Below are positions 56,593 to 64,000 of a stretch of DNA of 64,000 bases, one piece after another. The translations under genes were made by a program, and so were the position numbers. How positions within the stretch are numbered: position 1 is the first letter of the stretch; each line of letters starts with the position of its first letter. The notes beneath the pieces were generated by a model. It did no database searches, was not told where the DNA came from, and saw nothing but the letters and a program-made list of their open reading frames with translations. The stretch covers positions 20,723-84,722 of the forward strand of contig JACKEH010000014.1 of assembly GCA_020633125.1 (NCBI GenBank). The letters run 5' to 3'. The stretch comes from Sandaracinus sp. (GTDB taxonomy: Bacteria > Myxococcota_A > Polyangia > Polyangiales > Houyiibacteriaceae).

Positions 56593-58047
56593 GTGAAGCA
56601 TCTCCCCGCACTCCTTCTCGTCTTCTCGCTCGTCTTCTCTCTCGCCTGCGGGGGTGACGCTCCGCCACCGGCCGGGCGCCGTGACGCGGGTCCCACGGCG
56701 CAGATCGATGGCGCCCTCCCCTTCGACGACGCGGGGAGCGACGCGGGTGGGCGCGGCACCGACCCCGTGCTTCCGCCCGCCGACCTCGAGGTCGTGCTTC
56801 CGTATTACGGCGAAGAGGTCGTGCTCGATCGAAACGTCGAAGGACGTCCCGGCCGACTCGACGTCCACTTCTCGATCGACACCACGGGGTCCTTCGGTGG
56901 GGAGATCGACGCGCTTCAAGCCGAGCTTCGTTCGCGCATCATTCCCTCACTCGAAGAACGCGTGGACGACGTCGCGTTCGGAGTCAGTCGCTTCGAGGAC
57001 TTTCCGCTCTCGCCCTTCGGCGCGACGACCGACACCCCGTTCGAGCTGCTCGGCGAGATCAGCTCGCGGCGCGCCGACGCCCTGACCGCCGTCGCGCGCC
57101 TCGACCAACCGCTCGGTCACGGCGGCGACGGGCCCGAGAGCGGCTTCGAGGCGCTCTATCAAATCGCGACCGGCGACGGCCTCTTCGCCAACGGGCGGCA
57201 GTGGATTCAGCCCTACGCGGGCGCAGGTGCCGGGGGCGTCGGCTTTCGCGAGGGTGCGATTCGGACCGTCGTTCACGTGACCGACGCCGCCTCGCATCGC
57301 GCCGACGACTACGCCGGGGCGATTCCGACCGCACACGGGTACACCGCCGCCGTCGGCGCGCTGAGGGCCTTGGGCGTGCGCGTCCTCGGGGTCGCCAGCC
57401 ATCCCACCGCACGCACCGACCTCGAGGCGTTGGCGAGCGCGACCGACGCGGTCATCGCCTCCGAAGGCGGGGTCTGCCACACGGGGTTGAACGGTGCGAA
57501 CCGACCGGCGGTCGGCGGTGCCTGCCCGCTGGTCTTCGACATCGAATCCGACGGGAGCGGGCTCACCGACGCCGTCGTCGACGCCATCATCGGGCTGCTC
57601 GACGCGACCTCGTGGCGCGAGGTCTACGCACGCGCCGACGATCGCCTCGGCTTCGTGCAGAGCATCCTCGCGACGGGGGCGACCGTCCCCTCGGGGGTGA
57701 CGCCTCCGATCTTGGCAGACCTCCGACCGGTCGATGGCGAGGACGACACCTATCAAGAGGTGCGCGCCGGCACCTCGCTCGGGTTTCGCGCGCGGCTCCG
57801 GAACACGACGGTCCCGCCCGCCGACTACGACCAGGTCTTTCGCATCCAGCTCGAGATCGTGGGCGACGACGCGATCCTCGACGTCGTGACGGTGCGGGTG
57901 ATCGTGCCCTTCGGCCGGGTCGATGCGGGAACGCGAGACGCCGGGACGGCGGCGTTGGACGCTTCGATGGACGCCGACGGCGGCGTCGATGCGGGGTTCG
58001 AGGACGCGGGGCTCGAAGCAGACGCTGGGCTCGAGGACGCGGGTTGA
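56593..58047 (+). CDS. von Willebrand factor A-domain lipoprotein with Asp/Ala/Gly tail
   Basis: A 484-residue exported lipoprotein starting at GTG 56593: VKHLPALLLVFSLVFSLAC (lipobox FSLAC). The mature chain starts with an Asp/Pro-rich spacer. The vWA-like domain has SIDTTGSFGGEIDALQAEL, a D-x-T-G-S MIDAS-type loop, with FGVSRFEDFPLS and VVHVTDAASHRA. The end (~440-484) is a low-complexity run of DAG/DAx units. The gene overlaps the PDZ gene by 1 nt. It probably binds metal-bridged partners at the outer surface; the partner is unknown. Confidence 0.85.
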   Translation: MKHLPALLLVFSLVFSLACGGDAPPPAGRRDAGPTAQIDGALPFDDAGSDAGGRGTDPVLPPADLEVVLPYYGEEVVLDRNVEGRPGRLDVHFSIDTTGSFGGEIDALQAELRSRIIPSLEERVDDVAFGVSRFEDFPLSPFGATTDTPFELLGEISSRRADALTAVARLDQPLGHGGDGPESGFEALYQIATGDGLFANGRQWIQPYAGAGAGGVGFREGAIRTVVHVTDAASHRADDYAGAIPTAHGYTAAVGALRALGVRVLGVASHPTARTDLEALASATDAVIASEGGVCHTGLNGANRPAVGGACPLVFDIESDGSGLTDAVVDAIIGLLDATSWREVYARADDRLGFVQSILATGATVPSGVTPPILADLRPVDGEDDTYQEVRAGTSLGFRARLRNTTVPPADYDQVFRIQLEIVGDDAILDVVTVRVIVPFGRVDAGTRDAGTAALDASMDADGGVDAGFEDAGLEADAGLEDAG

Positions 58048-58415
58048 TGCGCGCGTTTGGAGTGCGTGCGTTCGCGGTGCGCGCGTTCGGAGTGGTTTGC
58101 GGGTTCGCCGTTCTCGTGGGCGCGACGTCTTCGCTCGGCTGCACGCCGACCGTCGGCGGCATTCACGCGCGCATGGGCTATTCGGAGTCCGGCGGACTTC
58201 GCGTCGTGGAGGTTCCCGAAGGTCCGGCGCGCCGCGCGGGCTTGCGCGAAGGCGACCGCATCGCGTCGATCGACGGAGACCCGGTGCGCACGCTCGTGCT
58301 CGAAGAGGTCGTCGAGCGTTTGCGAGGTCCCGTGGGTAGCGAGGTCGAGCTCGAGATCGTGCGGGACGGCGAGCTCGTGACGCTGGTGGTGCCGCGGGCC
58401 CCCTACGATCGCTGA
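58047..58415 (+). CDS. PDZ-domain small lipoprotein
   Basis: A 122-residue exported protein with one PDZ domain. Signal MRAFGVRAFAVRAFGVVCGFAVLVGATSSLGC, with a plausible lipobox LGC. The PDZ core is LRVVEVPEGPARRAGLREGDRIASIDGDPVRTLVLEEVVERLRGPVGSEVELEIVRDGE, matching the C-terminal half of HtrA/RseP-type PDZ domains. Its ATG overlaps the vWA stop by 1 nt (TGATG), so the two are coupled; the PDZ protein may bind the C-terminus of the vWA partner or an outer-membrane protein. Confidence 0.9.
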   Translation: MRAFGVRAFAVRAFGVVCGFAVLVGATSSLGCTPTVGGIHARMGYSESGGLRVVEVPEGPARRAGLREGDRIASIDGDPVRTLVLEEVVERLRGPVGSEVELEIVRDGELVTLVVPRAPYDR

Positions 58416-58443
58416 GCCTCGTTCCCCACGGTGCTCACGGTGC

Positions 58444-59025
58444 TCAGGGAACCGCGAAGCCGGCCTCGCGAAGGAGGCGGCCCAGCGCGATGAGCGGCAG
58501 CCCCGGGATGGCCGTGAAATCTTCGCCCTCGATGCGCTCGAAGAGGGAGATGCCGAGCGACTCGATCTTGTACGAGCCACAGCAGTCGAGGGGCTGGTCG
58601 GCGGCGACGTAGCGCTCGATCTCGGCGGCGCCGAGCGAGCGAAGGGTCATGCGGTGCACGTCGACGTGCGTGCGGAGGGTTCCGTCGGGGGCCCGCAACG
58701 CGAGCGCGGTGACGAGGCGGTGGGTGCGCCCCGCGAGCCGACCCAGCTGCTCGCGGGCGCTCGCTTCGTCGCCCGGCTTGCCGAGGATCTCGCCTTCGAG
58801 ATCGACGACTTGGTCCGAGCCGATCACGAAGGCATCCGAGCGACGCGAGGCGGCGCTGGCGGCCTTCGCGACGGCCAAGCGCAGCGCGACCCGATCGGGC
58901 TCGGCGCCGGAGCGCTGCACGGCCTCTTCGTCGACGTCGGGAGCGACGGCGTCGAAAGGAATCCCGAGACGCGCGAGGAGCTCGTGGCGGTAACGAGACG
59001 TCGAACCCAAGACGAGGTCGTGCAT
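58444..59025 (-). CDS. maf: Maf-family nucleotide pyrophosphatase, YceF-type
   Basis: Hydrolyses non-canonical nucleoside triphosphates to monophosphates. The 193-residue chain opens MHDLVLGSTSRYRHELLARLGIPFDAVAPDVDEE, has VIGSDQVVDLEGEILGKP, HRLVTALAL and the end CCGSYKIESLGISLFERIEGEDFTAIPGLPLIAL. The SDQV motif and these end residues match the YceF/m7GTP pyrophosphatase branch rather than the dTTP/UTP branch (ADTIV). The start 59025 is the family start; the open frame upstream is antisense to the AgmX-like gene region. Convergent with the PDZ gene. Confidence 0.92.
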   Translation of the reverse strand: MHDLVLGSTSRYRHELLARLGIPFDAVAPDVDEEAVQRSGAEPDRVALRLAVAKAASAASRRSDAFVIGSDQVVDLEGEILGKPGDEASAREQLGRLAGRTHRLVTALALRAPDGTLRTHVDVHRMTLRSLGAAEIERYVAADQPLDCCGSYKIESLGISLFERIEGEDFTAIPGLPLIALGRLLREAGFAVP

Positions 59026-59104
59026 GGCGACCCGAGGATGACTCAGGTCGCGCTCGGGCTCGACCCCGCTCGTCGCCCTCGTCGAAGCGGGGGTCGAACC
59101 CGGC

Positions 59105-60442
59105 TCAGAGCTGGAAGGGAAAGACGACGACGAAGCGGTCGCGCGAGAAACGCGGGAAGCGCGCCGTCCGGACCGCACGCGCGATGCATCCGCCATGCGG
59201 CTGGCGCGACCATTGGTCGTCTTCGACCACGGCGGTGGTGACGCGTCCGCTGCCGGCGATCGTGATGCGAACCCGCACCTGCGCGCCCGGCGTCACGCAC
59301 GCCTGAACCGCCGGACGAACCGCCGCGAGCGCGCCTTGGACTTCGTCGCGCGTGGGCTCCTCGGGAAGATCTTCGGGGGGTGTCTCGACGACCGGCGGAG
59401 GGGGCTCGGGGCGCGGGGCGACCTCGGCCTGCATCGTCGCGGCCGGCTCGGGCCGCGCGGTCGAACGCGGCGGCGTGCTCGTCTCGGTGGTCGGACGCGG
59501 TCGCTCGTTGGTCGACCTCGTCGGTGTCGTGGAAGACATCGTCGTCGCCGCCGTGGTGGTCGCCGACGTCGTCATGGCCGAGCTCGTCGGGCTCGTCGTC
59601 GTCGTCGCCGTCGTCGTCGTCGGGCTCGTCGGGCGCGTCGTCGCCAACGTCGTCGTGCTCGGAGCGACGACCGTGGGGGTCGTCGGCTCGCTCGGCGCGG
59701 CGGTCGTGGGCTCGGTCGGCGTCGTGGGCGTGGTCGGCGCCGCGGCCGGCACCACGCTCGAGGGTTCCGTCGAAGGCTCCGGCGCGTCGGGCTCGACCTC
59801 GGCGACCGAGGAAGAGCTCGGCGCGGTCTCGATCGGGCCGAGCGCCAAGGTCTCGGTCGAAGCCGCCGGCGCGCGCAACCACCACGCGAGACCGAACGCC
59901 GCCGCCGCGGCCGCGACGACCAGAAGCACGGTTCGTCCGCCACCCCCGCTGCGCTGAGGCTCCGGGGCGACCGTCGGCATCGGCGCGACGCTGGGCACCA
60001 GGTCCAACGAAGGCGCCGGCTCCGGCTTGGGCGGAGGCGCCATCGCCGCCGTCGCCAAGACCTTCTCGAAGTCGATGCCCGAACCGCGTCCCGGCGGAGG
60101 CTCCGAAGGCAGCGGTGGGAACGCGACGGGGGGCTCGTTGGAGATGCGATCGCGCTGGGGCGGCGCCGCTCCCGCGGGACGGCGCACCGGCAACGGCGGA
60201 CGTGGCGGCATCGCGCGCGTGGCCATCGCGGGAAGCTCGGGCGGCACGTTCGAGATCGAGAGTGCGTCGACCGCGTCGTCGAGCTCCTCGGAGTCCGGAT
60301 CGAGAAGGTCGAGCTCCTCGGGAGGCTCGAGCTCCGAAAGTAGATCGTCGCCCGCGGCGCGCGCTTCGTCTTCCGGCACGGGCACGCCCGCCATCGGAAT
60401 CGAAAGCCGCTCGCCGAGGCTGCCCTCGTCGTTGTCCCCCAT
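59105..60442 (-). CDS. AgmX/PglI-type protein with Thr-rich linker
   Basis: A 445-residue protein typical of myxobacterial gliding/TonB-like proteins. Residues 1-165 are acidic then Pro-rich (PPRPPLPVRRPAGAAPPQRD). The membrane segment is TVLLVVAAAAAAFGLAWWL (~170-190). A long Thr/Ala/Pro/Ser tract spans ~215-310 (TTPTTPTEPTTAAP-like). The C-terminal ~90 residues form the AgmX/PglI-type domain: VQGALAAVRPAVQACVTPGAQVRVRITIAGSGRVTTAVVED, then CIARAVRTARFPRFSRDRFVVVFPFQL. It spans the periplasm, with the C-terminal domain as likely binding end. ATG 60442 is chosen; upstream codons to 60601 look non-coding. Confidence 0.88.
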   Translation of the reverse strand: MGDNDEGSLGERLSIPMAGVPVPEDEARAAGDDLLSELEPPEELDLLDPDSEELDDAVDALSISNVPPELPAMATRAMPPRPPLPVRRPAGAAPPQRDRISNEPPVAFPPLPSEPPPGRGSGIDFEKVLATAAMAPPPKPEPAPSLDLVPSVAPMPTVAPEPQRSGGGGRTVLLVVAAAAAAFGLAWWLRAPAASTETLALGPIETAPSSSSVAEVEPDAPEPSTEPSSVVPAAAPTTPTTPTEPTTAAPSEPTTPTVVAPSTTTLATTRPTSPTTTTATTTTSPTSSAMTTSATTTAATTMSSTTPTRSTNERPRPTTETSTPPRSTARPEPAATMQAEVAPRPEPPPPVVETPPEDLPEEPTRDEVQGALAAVRPAVQACVTPGAQVRVRITIAGSGRVTTAVVEDDQWSRQPHGGCIARAVRTARFPRFSRDRFVVVFPFQL

Positions 60443-60491
60443 CTCGCGCACTAGCCTTGCCGATTTCCGGGCGCACCGCCAACTTCCACGG

Positions 60492-61199
60492 ATGGCGGAC
60501 GACCCCGTGACGCATCGCCCCGGCGACGGTGCCTTGCTTCTGACCTGTGAGCACGCGTCGGCGAGGCTCCCTTCCGGGTGGCATTGGGGGGCCTCCGACA
60601 CGCGCCTTCACGGGACCCATTGGACCTACGATCCCGGGGCGTTGGAGCTCACACACGAGCTCGCCGAAGCGCTTCGTTGCGCGGCGGTCGCGTCCGCCTT
60701 CACCCGACTCTTGGCCGACCCCAACCGCGACGCCGACGATCCCGGGGTTTTCCGGACACATGCAGAGGGTCTTCCGGTCGAGCTCAACGCGCGGCTGACC
60801 CCGGAGGACCGGCGCCGCCGTCTCGAAGGCTATTGGCACCGCTACCACGACGCCGTCGATCGCGAGGCCGCGCGAAGCGCCGCGCCGGTCCTCTTCTCCG
60901 TGCACACCTTCACGCCCGTCTACGAAGGCAGCGTCCGGCCGATGGAGGTCGGCGTGCTCTTCGATCGCGAAGACGCGTTGGCGGAAGAGCTCGCGACCGA
61001 GCTTCGCGCCGAAGGCTTCGTGGTCGCGATGAACGAGCCCTACTCGGGCAAGGAAGGGCTCATCTACTCGGCGGAGCGACACGCACGTGCCCATGGCAAA
61101 CGTGCCCTCGAGATCGAGCTGCGACAGGACCTGGCGGTACGTCCCGAAGCGCGCGCGCGGGTCGTGTCGGCCCTCGGGCGCTTCGCGCGTCGGCTCTGA
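60492..61199 (+). CDS. N-formylglutamate amidohydrolase-family protein
   Basis: A 235-residue HutG/N-formylglutamate amidohydrolase-family enzyme, a zinc-dependent deformylase/amidohydrolase of the histidine-degradation fold. It shows LLLTCEHASARLPSGW (metal/active-site CEHAS), THWTYDPGALELTHELAEAL, LLADPNRDADDP, SVHTFTPVYEG (metal His), GVLFDRED, NEPYSGKEGLIYSAERHA and LEIELRQDL. The neighbours (AgmX-like, nucleotidase) do not include Hut genes, so the real substrate may differ. Start ATG 60492. Confidence 0.88.
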   Translation: MADDPVTHRPGDGALLLTCEHASARLPSGWHWGASDTRLHGTHWTYDPGALELTHELAEALRCAAVASAFTRLLADPNRDADDPGVFRTHAEGLPVELNARLTPEDRRRRLEGYWHRYHDAVDREAARSAAPVLFSVHTFTPVYEGSVRPMEVGVLFDREDALAEELATELRAEGFVVAMNEPYSGKEGLIYSAERHARAHGKRALEIELRQDLAVRPEARARVVSALGRFARRL

Positions 61200-61268
61200 C
61201 GTCCCCAACGTCGCCGACGTCCCCGAAAAGGTGCGTCGTTTCCACCGCGAGGCTGCTATGACGCCTCG

Positions 61269-62726
61269 ATGGAGCTGGAGCTCGACCTCCCCCCCGCGCA
61301 ACGCCGCATCTTCTGCAACCGCACGTTGAACCTCCGCGGCATTCGCTGCGTGGGCTTCGACATGGACTACACGCTGATCCACTACCGGACCGAGGTCTGG
61401 GAAGGCAGCGCCTACGAGCACGCCCGCGCGCGACTGCTCGCCGCCGGATGGCCGGTCGCCGATCTGCGCTTCGACCCGAGCTTCGCCGCCCTCGGTCTCA
61501 TCCTCGACCTCGAGCTCGGCAACGTCGTGAAGGCGAACCGCTTCGGGTACGTGAAGAAGGCGTGCCACGGCACGCGTGACCTCTCGTACGAAGAGTGGCG
61601 CGACGTCTACGCGCGCGAGGTCATCGACCTCTCGGAGAACCGCTGGGTCTTCATGAACACGCTCTTCGCGCTCAGCGAGGCGTGCCTCTTCGCGCAATGC
61701 GTCGATCTGCTCGACGCCGGCAAGCTCGAAGGCGCCGTGGGGCCCTCGATCGCGTACCGCGACCTCTACAAGAAGGTGCGTGGCGCCATCGACGCCGCGC
61801 ACATGACGGGCGAGCTCAAGGAAGAGATCATGGCGGCGCCCGAGCGCTTCGTGGAGCTCGACGAAGAGCTGCCGCTCGCGCTCATGGACCTTCGCCACGC
61901 TGGCAAGAAGGTCGCGCTCGTGACCAACAGCGAGTGGTTCTACACGCAGGCGATGATGGCCTACAGCTTCGACCGGTTCATGCCGGAGGGGCAGACGTGG
62001 CGGAACCTCTTCGACCTCGTGATCGTCGGCGCGCGCAAGCCCGCGTTCTTCGAGGCCGAGCAGCCGGTCTTCGAGGTCGTCGACGAGAAGGACGGCACGC
62101 TCAAGCCGGTCGTCGGTGGATTGCGCGAAGGCCACGCCTACCTCGGTGGCCACGCGCGTCTGGTCGAGAAGGCCTTCGGTGTGCCGGGCGACGACATCCT
62201 CTACGTCGGCGACCACATCTTCAGCGACGTGAACGTCTCCAAGAAGATGCACCGCTGGCGCACCGCGCTCGTGCTGCGCGAGCTCGAGCTAGAGCTCACC
62301 GCGCTCGAGAGCTTCAAGCCGAAGCAGGCCGAGCTCACGGCGTTGATGGACGAGAAGGAGCGCCTCGAGCACCGCTTCTCGCAGATCCGTTTGTCGCTGC
62401 AGCGCAAGGAGAAGGGCTACGGCCCGCAGGTCGACGACGAGCCCAAGGCCCTTCGTTCGGCGATGCACGCGCTCCGTGAACAGCTCGTCGCGCTCGACGC
62501 GAAGATCGCGCCGCTCGCGAAGGAAGCGAGCGAGCTCGCGCATCCGCGCTGGGGCCTGATCCTTCGCGCGGGCAACGACAAGAGCCACCTCGCCCGGCAG
62601 ATCGAGAAGAACGCGGACGTCTACACCGGACGCGTCGCGAACCTGCTCGCGCAGACGCCCTTCGTGTACCTGCGCTCGCCGCGCACGAGCTTGCCGCACG
62701 ACCACGGCCCGTCGGGCGGCGCCTGA
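61269..62726 (+). CDS. HAD-superfamily purine 5'-nucleotidase-like enzyme
   Basis: A 485-residue member of the cytosolic IMP/GMP-type 5'-nucleotidase family (HAD-IG). Motif I is GFDMDYTLIHY (nucleophile Asp and acid Asp); motif II KKVALVTNSEWFYT; motif III/IV YVGDHIFSDVNVSKK. Coiled-coil-like helices ~345-420 (LTALMDEKERLEHRF; ALREQLVALDAKIAPLAKEASEL) and a tail with HLARQIEKNADVYTGRVANLL match the family C-terminal region. The length fits bacterial members. Start ATG 61269, 69 bp after the amidohydrolase. Confidence 0.92.
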   Translation: MELELDLPPAQRRIFCNRTLNLRGIRCVGFDMDYTLIHYRTEVWEGSAYEHARARLLAAGWPVADLRFDPSFAALGLILDLELGNVVKANRFGYVKKACHGTRDLSYEEWRDVYAREVIDLSENRWVFMNTLFALSEACLFAQCVDLLDAGKLEGAVGPSIAYRDLYKKVRGAIDAAHMTGELKEEIMAAPERFVELDEELPLALMDLRHAGKKVALVTNSEWFYTQAMMAYSFDRFMPEGQTWRNLFDLVIVGARKPAFFEAEQPVFEVVDEKDGTLKPVVGGLREGHAYLGGHARLVEKAFGVPGDDILYVGDHIFSDVNVSKKMHRWRTALVLRELELELTALESFKPKQAELTALMDEKERLEHRFSQIRLSLQRKEKGYGPQVDDEPKALRSAMHALREQLVALDAKIAPLAKEASELAHPRWGLILRAGNDKSHLARQIEKNADVYTGRVANLLAQTPFVYLRSPRTSLPHDHGPSGGA

Positions 62727-62782
62727 GCATCGCGGCGAGCCCCGAGGGGCGAGCGCGCGCACGCGGGTGTAGGCTGAGTCGC

Positions 62783-63592
62783 GTGACTCGACTCGCCGTC
62801 TTCGTCGCGCTCGTCCTGCTCGGTGTCGCCGCGGCGGGCGCGCAACCGAGCACGCGGACGACCACGCCGAGGACCACACGCGTCGTGCTCTTTCGCAGCC
62901 CCGGCGTCGCCCCCGACGCGTCGGACGCCACCGAAGCGTTGCTCCGCGCGACCCCGGGCTTCTCCGTCTCCGTCTTCGGCCCCGCGGATGTGCAACGAGG
63001 CCGGCTCGACGGCATGGACATCGTGGTGTTCACCGGTGGCCGCGGCTCGATCCAGGGCCGCTACCTGGGCGAGCGCGGCCGAGCACAGGTGCGTGAGTTC
63101 GTCCGGGTGGGCGGCGGCTACGTCGGCATCTGCGCCGGCGCATACCTCGCGCTTCAAGGCGAACCGGAGTTTCACAAGATCGCGTTCGTCGCGGGACGTC
63201 ACGCGACCGGCGACGCGTGGCGACGTGGCGTGGCCACCACGTGGGTCGAGCCGCTCGACGGATCACCCCGCGCGCCGCTGCACTACGCGAACGGTCCGAT
63301 CCTCGCGCCCGAAGCGGTCGAGGGCCTCGACGCCTTCGTCCCGCTCGCGGTGTTTCGCGCCGACGTCTACTCCGAGCGGCACGGAACGCGCGCCGGCGAG
63401 ATGCCGGGCACGCCCGCCGTCGTCGCCGCCCGCTACGGCCGCGGTCGCCTCGTGCTCTTCAGCCCGAACCCGGTGCTCGAAGGCCCCGACGAACCCGCCC
63501 AGCCGCAGCTCTTCCTGAGCGCGCTGCGTTTCGTTCGCGACCCCGCGCCGCTGCCGCGTGATCTCGGTTGGCGGCACGTCTTCGGCGAGTGA
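62783..63592 (+). CDS. Exported BPL_N/class I glutamine amidotransferase-like protein
   Basis: A 269-residue protein with signal MTRLAVFVALVLLGVAAAGAQ. The body is the BPL_N/GATase-like fold: VVLFRSPGVAPDAS, DIVVFTGGRGSIQGRYLGERGRAQVREFVRVGGGYVGICAGAYLAL (nucleophile-type Cys in GICAGAYLAL), HYANGPILAP and RYGRGRLVLFSPNPVLEG. The fold is known from biotin-ligase N-termini and secreted proteins; activity is unproven. GTG 62783 is the start. A 25-bp tandem duplication spans its stop codon. Confidence 0.88.
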   Translation: MTRLAVFVALVLLGVAAAGAQPSTRTTTPRTTRVVLFRSPGVAPDASDATEALLRATPGFSVSVFGPADVQRGRLDGMDIVVFTGGRGSIQGRYLGERGRAQVREFVRVGGGYVGICAGAYLALQGEPEFHKIAFVAGRHATGDAWRRGVATTWVEPLDGSPRAPLHYANGPILAPEAVEGLDAFVPLAVFRADVYSERHGTRAGEMPGTPAVVAARYGRGRLVLFSPNPVLEGPDEPAQPQLFLSALRFVRDPAPLPRDLGWRHVFGE

Positions 63593-63624
63593 GATCTGCC
63601 ACGTCTTCGGCGAGTGAGACCTGC
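63575..63624 (+). repeat. 25-bp tandem duplication over the BPL_N gene stop
   Basis: Copies 63575-63599 and 63600-63624 differ at one base (GATCTGC versus GACCTGC). Each holds the TTCGGCGAGTGA sequence that includes the stop codon, so the gene has a spare copy of its last codons and stop just downstream. It looks like a recent replication-slippage event. Confidence 0.9.
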
Positions 63625-63632
63625 CGGACAGG

Positions 63633-64000
63633 TCAGAGCGACGCCGAGGAAGCCGCGCGAACCTCCGCGCCGGTCGAGGCCTTCCGCGCCGCCCGAATCT
63701 CCGCGCCGGTCATCGGCCCGCGCAGGTAGCTCATCGCCCACCGCGGGTAGAGCAGGCTCAGCTCGCTCGTCTTCGCGTCGCGCACCACGAACCAACGCGA
63801 GCCGAGCACCTTCACCAACGCGCCGAGCTTGCTCTTCTTCTTGTCCTCGCCGAGCCCTTCGAGCACCCGCGCGCGATCCGCGTCGGTCTGAAGGCGGCCG
63901 AGGCACCACGTGCCGGCGTTCGAGAGCGCGCGGTAGTCGAGATCCATCGGGTTCTGCGTCGCGAGCACGCAGCCCACGCCGTACGCACGCGCCTGCTTCA
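63633..64000 (-). CDS. HerA/DUF853-type P-loop ATPase, C-terminal part (5' end outside window)
   Basis: C-terminal 120 residues of a FtsK/HerA-group ATP-binding protein; the Walker A and B parts lie beyond the right edge. Visible: KQARAYGVGCVLATQNPMDLDYRALSNAGTWCLGRLQTDADRARVLEGLG, the sensor and arginine-finger region of this group, then an Arg/Lys-rich stretch and YPRWAMSYLRGPMTGAEIRAARK. Proteins like this translocate DNA or act with nucleases; the missing part is needed to tell which branch. It is convergent with the BPL_N gene. Confidence 0.8.
   Translation of the reverse strand, partial: KQARAYGVGCVLATQNPMDLDYRALSNAGTWCLGRLQTDADRARVLEGLGEDKKKSKLGALVKVLGSRWFVVRDAKTSELSLLYPRWAMSYLRGPMTGAEIRAARKASTGAEVRAASSASL

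Noticed and set aside
60492..61199. Part of a histidine-utilisation (hut) operon
   Set aside because: No hutU, hutH or hutI genes are nearby; the family match alone does not support the pathway.
59043..62252. Minus-strand 1069-residue open frame
   Set aside because: It is antisense to the nucleotidase and amidohydrolase genes and out of frame with the AgmX-like gene. It has no domain motifs.

Overview
The window is high-GC, gene-dense DNA that fits a myxobacterium (Myxococcota, most like the Sandaracinaceae/Polyangia group). The evidence is the gene content: four Hanks-type Ser/Thr kinases, a two-FHA membrane protein, an AgmX/PglI-type protein, a roadblock/MglB-like protein, a DUF1592/DUF1552 pair, an OmpA protein with thrombospondin type 3 repeats, and several lipoproteins with Asp/Ala-rich linkers. 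No phage, insertion sequence, CRISPR array, rRNA or integrase was seen. One tRNA, Thr(CGT), lies at 3820-3892.

Layout. 1-4.5 kb: kinase tail, msrB, glgA, tRNA-Thr, a small unknown gene. 4.6-7.7 kb: secreted DUF1592 haem protein overlapping a Tat-exported DUF1552 protein. 7.8-10.7 kb: roadblock protein, aroQ, accB-accC. 11.0-16.2 kb: a tight four-gene operon (ATP-grasp ligase, ATP-grasp/GNAT fusion, cysteine-cluster protein, GNAT/deacetylase fusion), the best candidate for an undescribed pathway. 16.3-23.2 kb: PBP1A followed by three genes linked by 4-nt overlaps: an FG-GAP-like protein, a solute-binding-like protein and a sensor histidine kinase. 23.3-36.5 kb: lipase-like hydrolase, FIST protein, FG-GAP lipoprotein, thioesterase, multidomain murein hydrolase with a small lipoprotein upstream, C45 acyltransferase, FmdB protein, PcrA/UvrD. 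37-38.9 kb: ECF sigma factor, anti-sigma-like protein and secreted protein. 39-42.2 kb: two kinases. 42.4-49.2 kb: xthA, two exported or membrane proteins, then divergent pentahaem and PHP lipoproteins. 49.2-58.4 kb: kinase, lipoprotein, unknown protein, OmpA protein, FHA protein, vWA lipoprotein and PDZ lipoprotein. 58.4-64 kb: Maf/YceF, AgmX/PglI protein, N-formylglutamate amidohydrolase, purine 5'-nucleotidase-like HAD enzyme, BPL_N protein and a partial HerA-type ATPase.

Sequence quality changes sharply. From about 20.4 to 34.8 kb most genes are broken by single- or double-base shifts: at least about 25, many at C/G runs or GC repeats. Genes before 20.0 kb and after 36.5 kb read cleanly. 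Protein similarity continues across each break, and even pcrA is affected, so a local consensus error is more likely than decay. Genes in that block are listed with their reconstructed extents.

The genes suggest four working themes: envelope construction and sensing (PBP1A operon, murein hydrolase, OmpA/FHA/vWA group), Ser/Thr phosphosignalling, exported haem proteins, and the ATP-grasp/acetyl-transfer/deacetylation operon. Starts were chosen from family boundaries, signal peptides, overlaps and visible Shine-Dalgarno sites. Nothing here was checked against a database.
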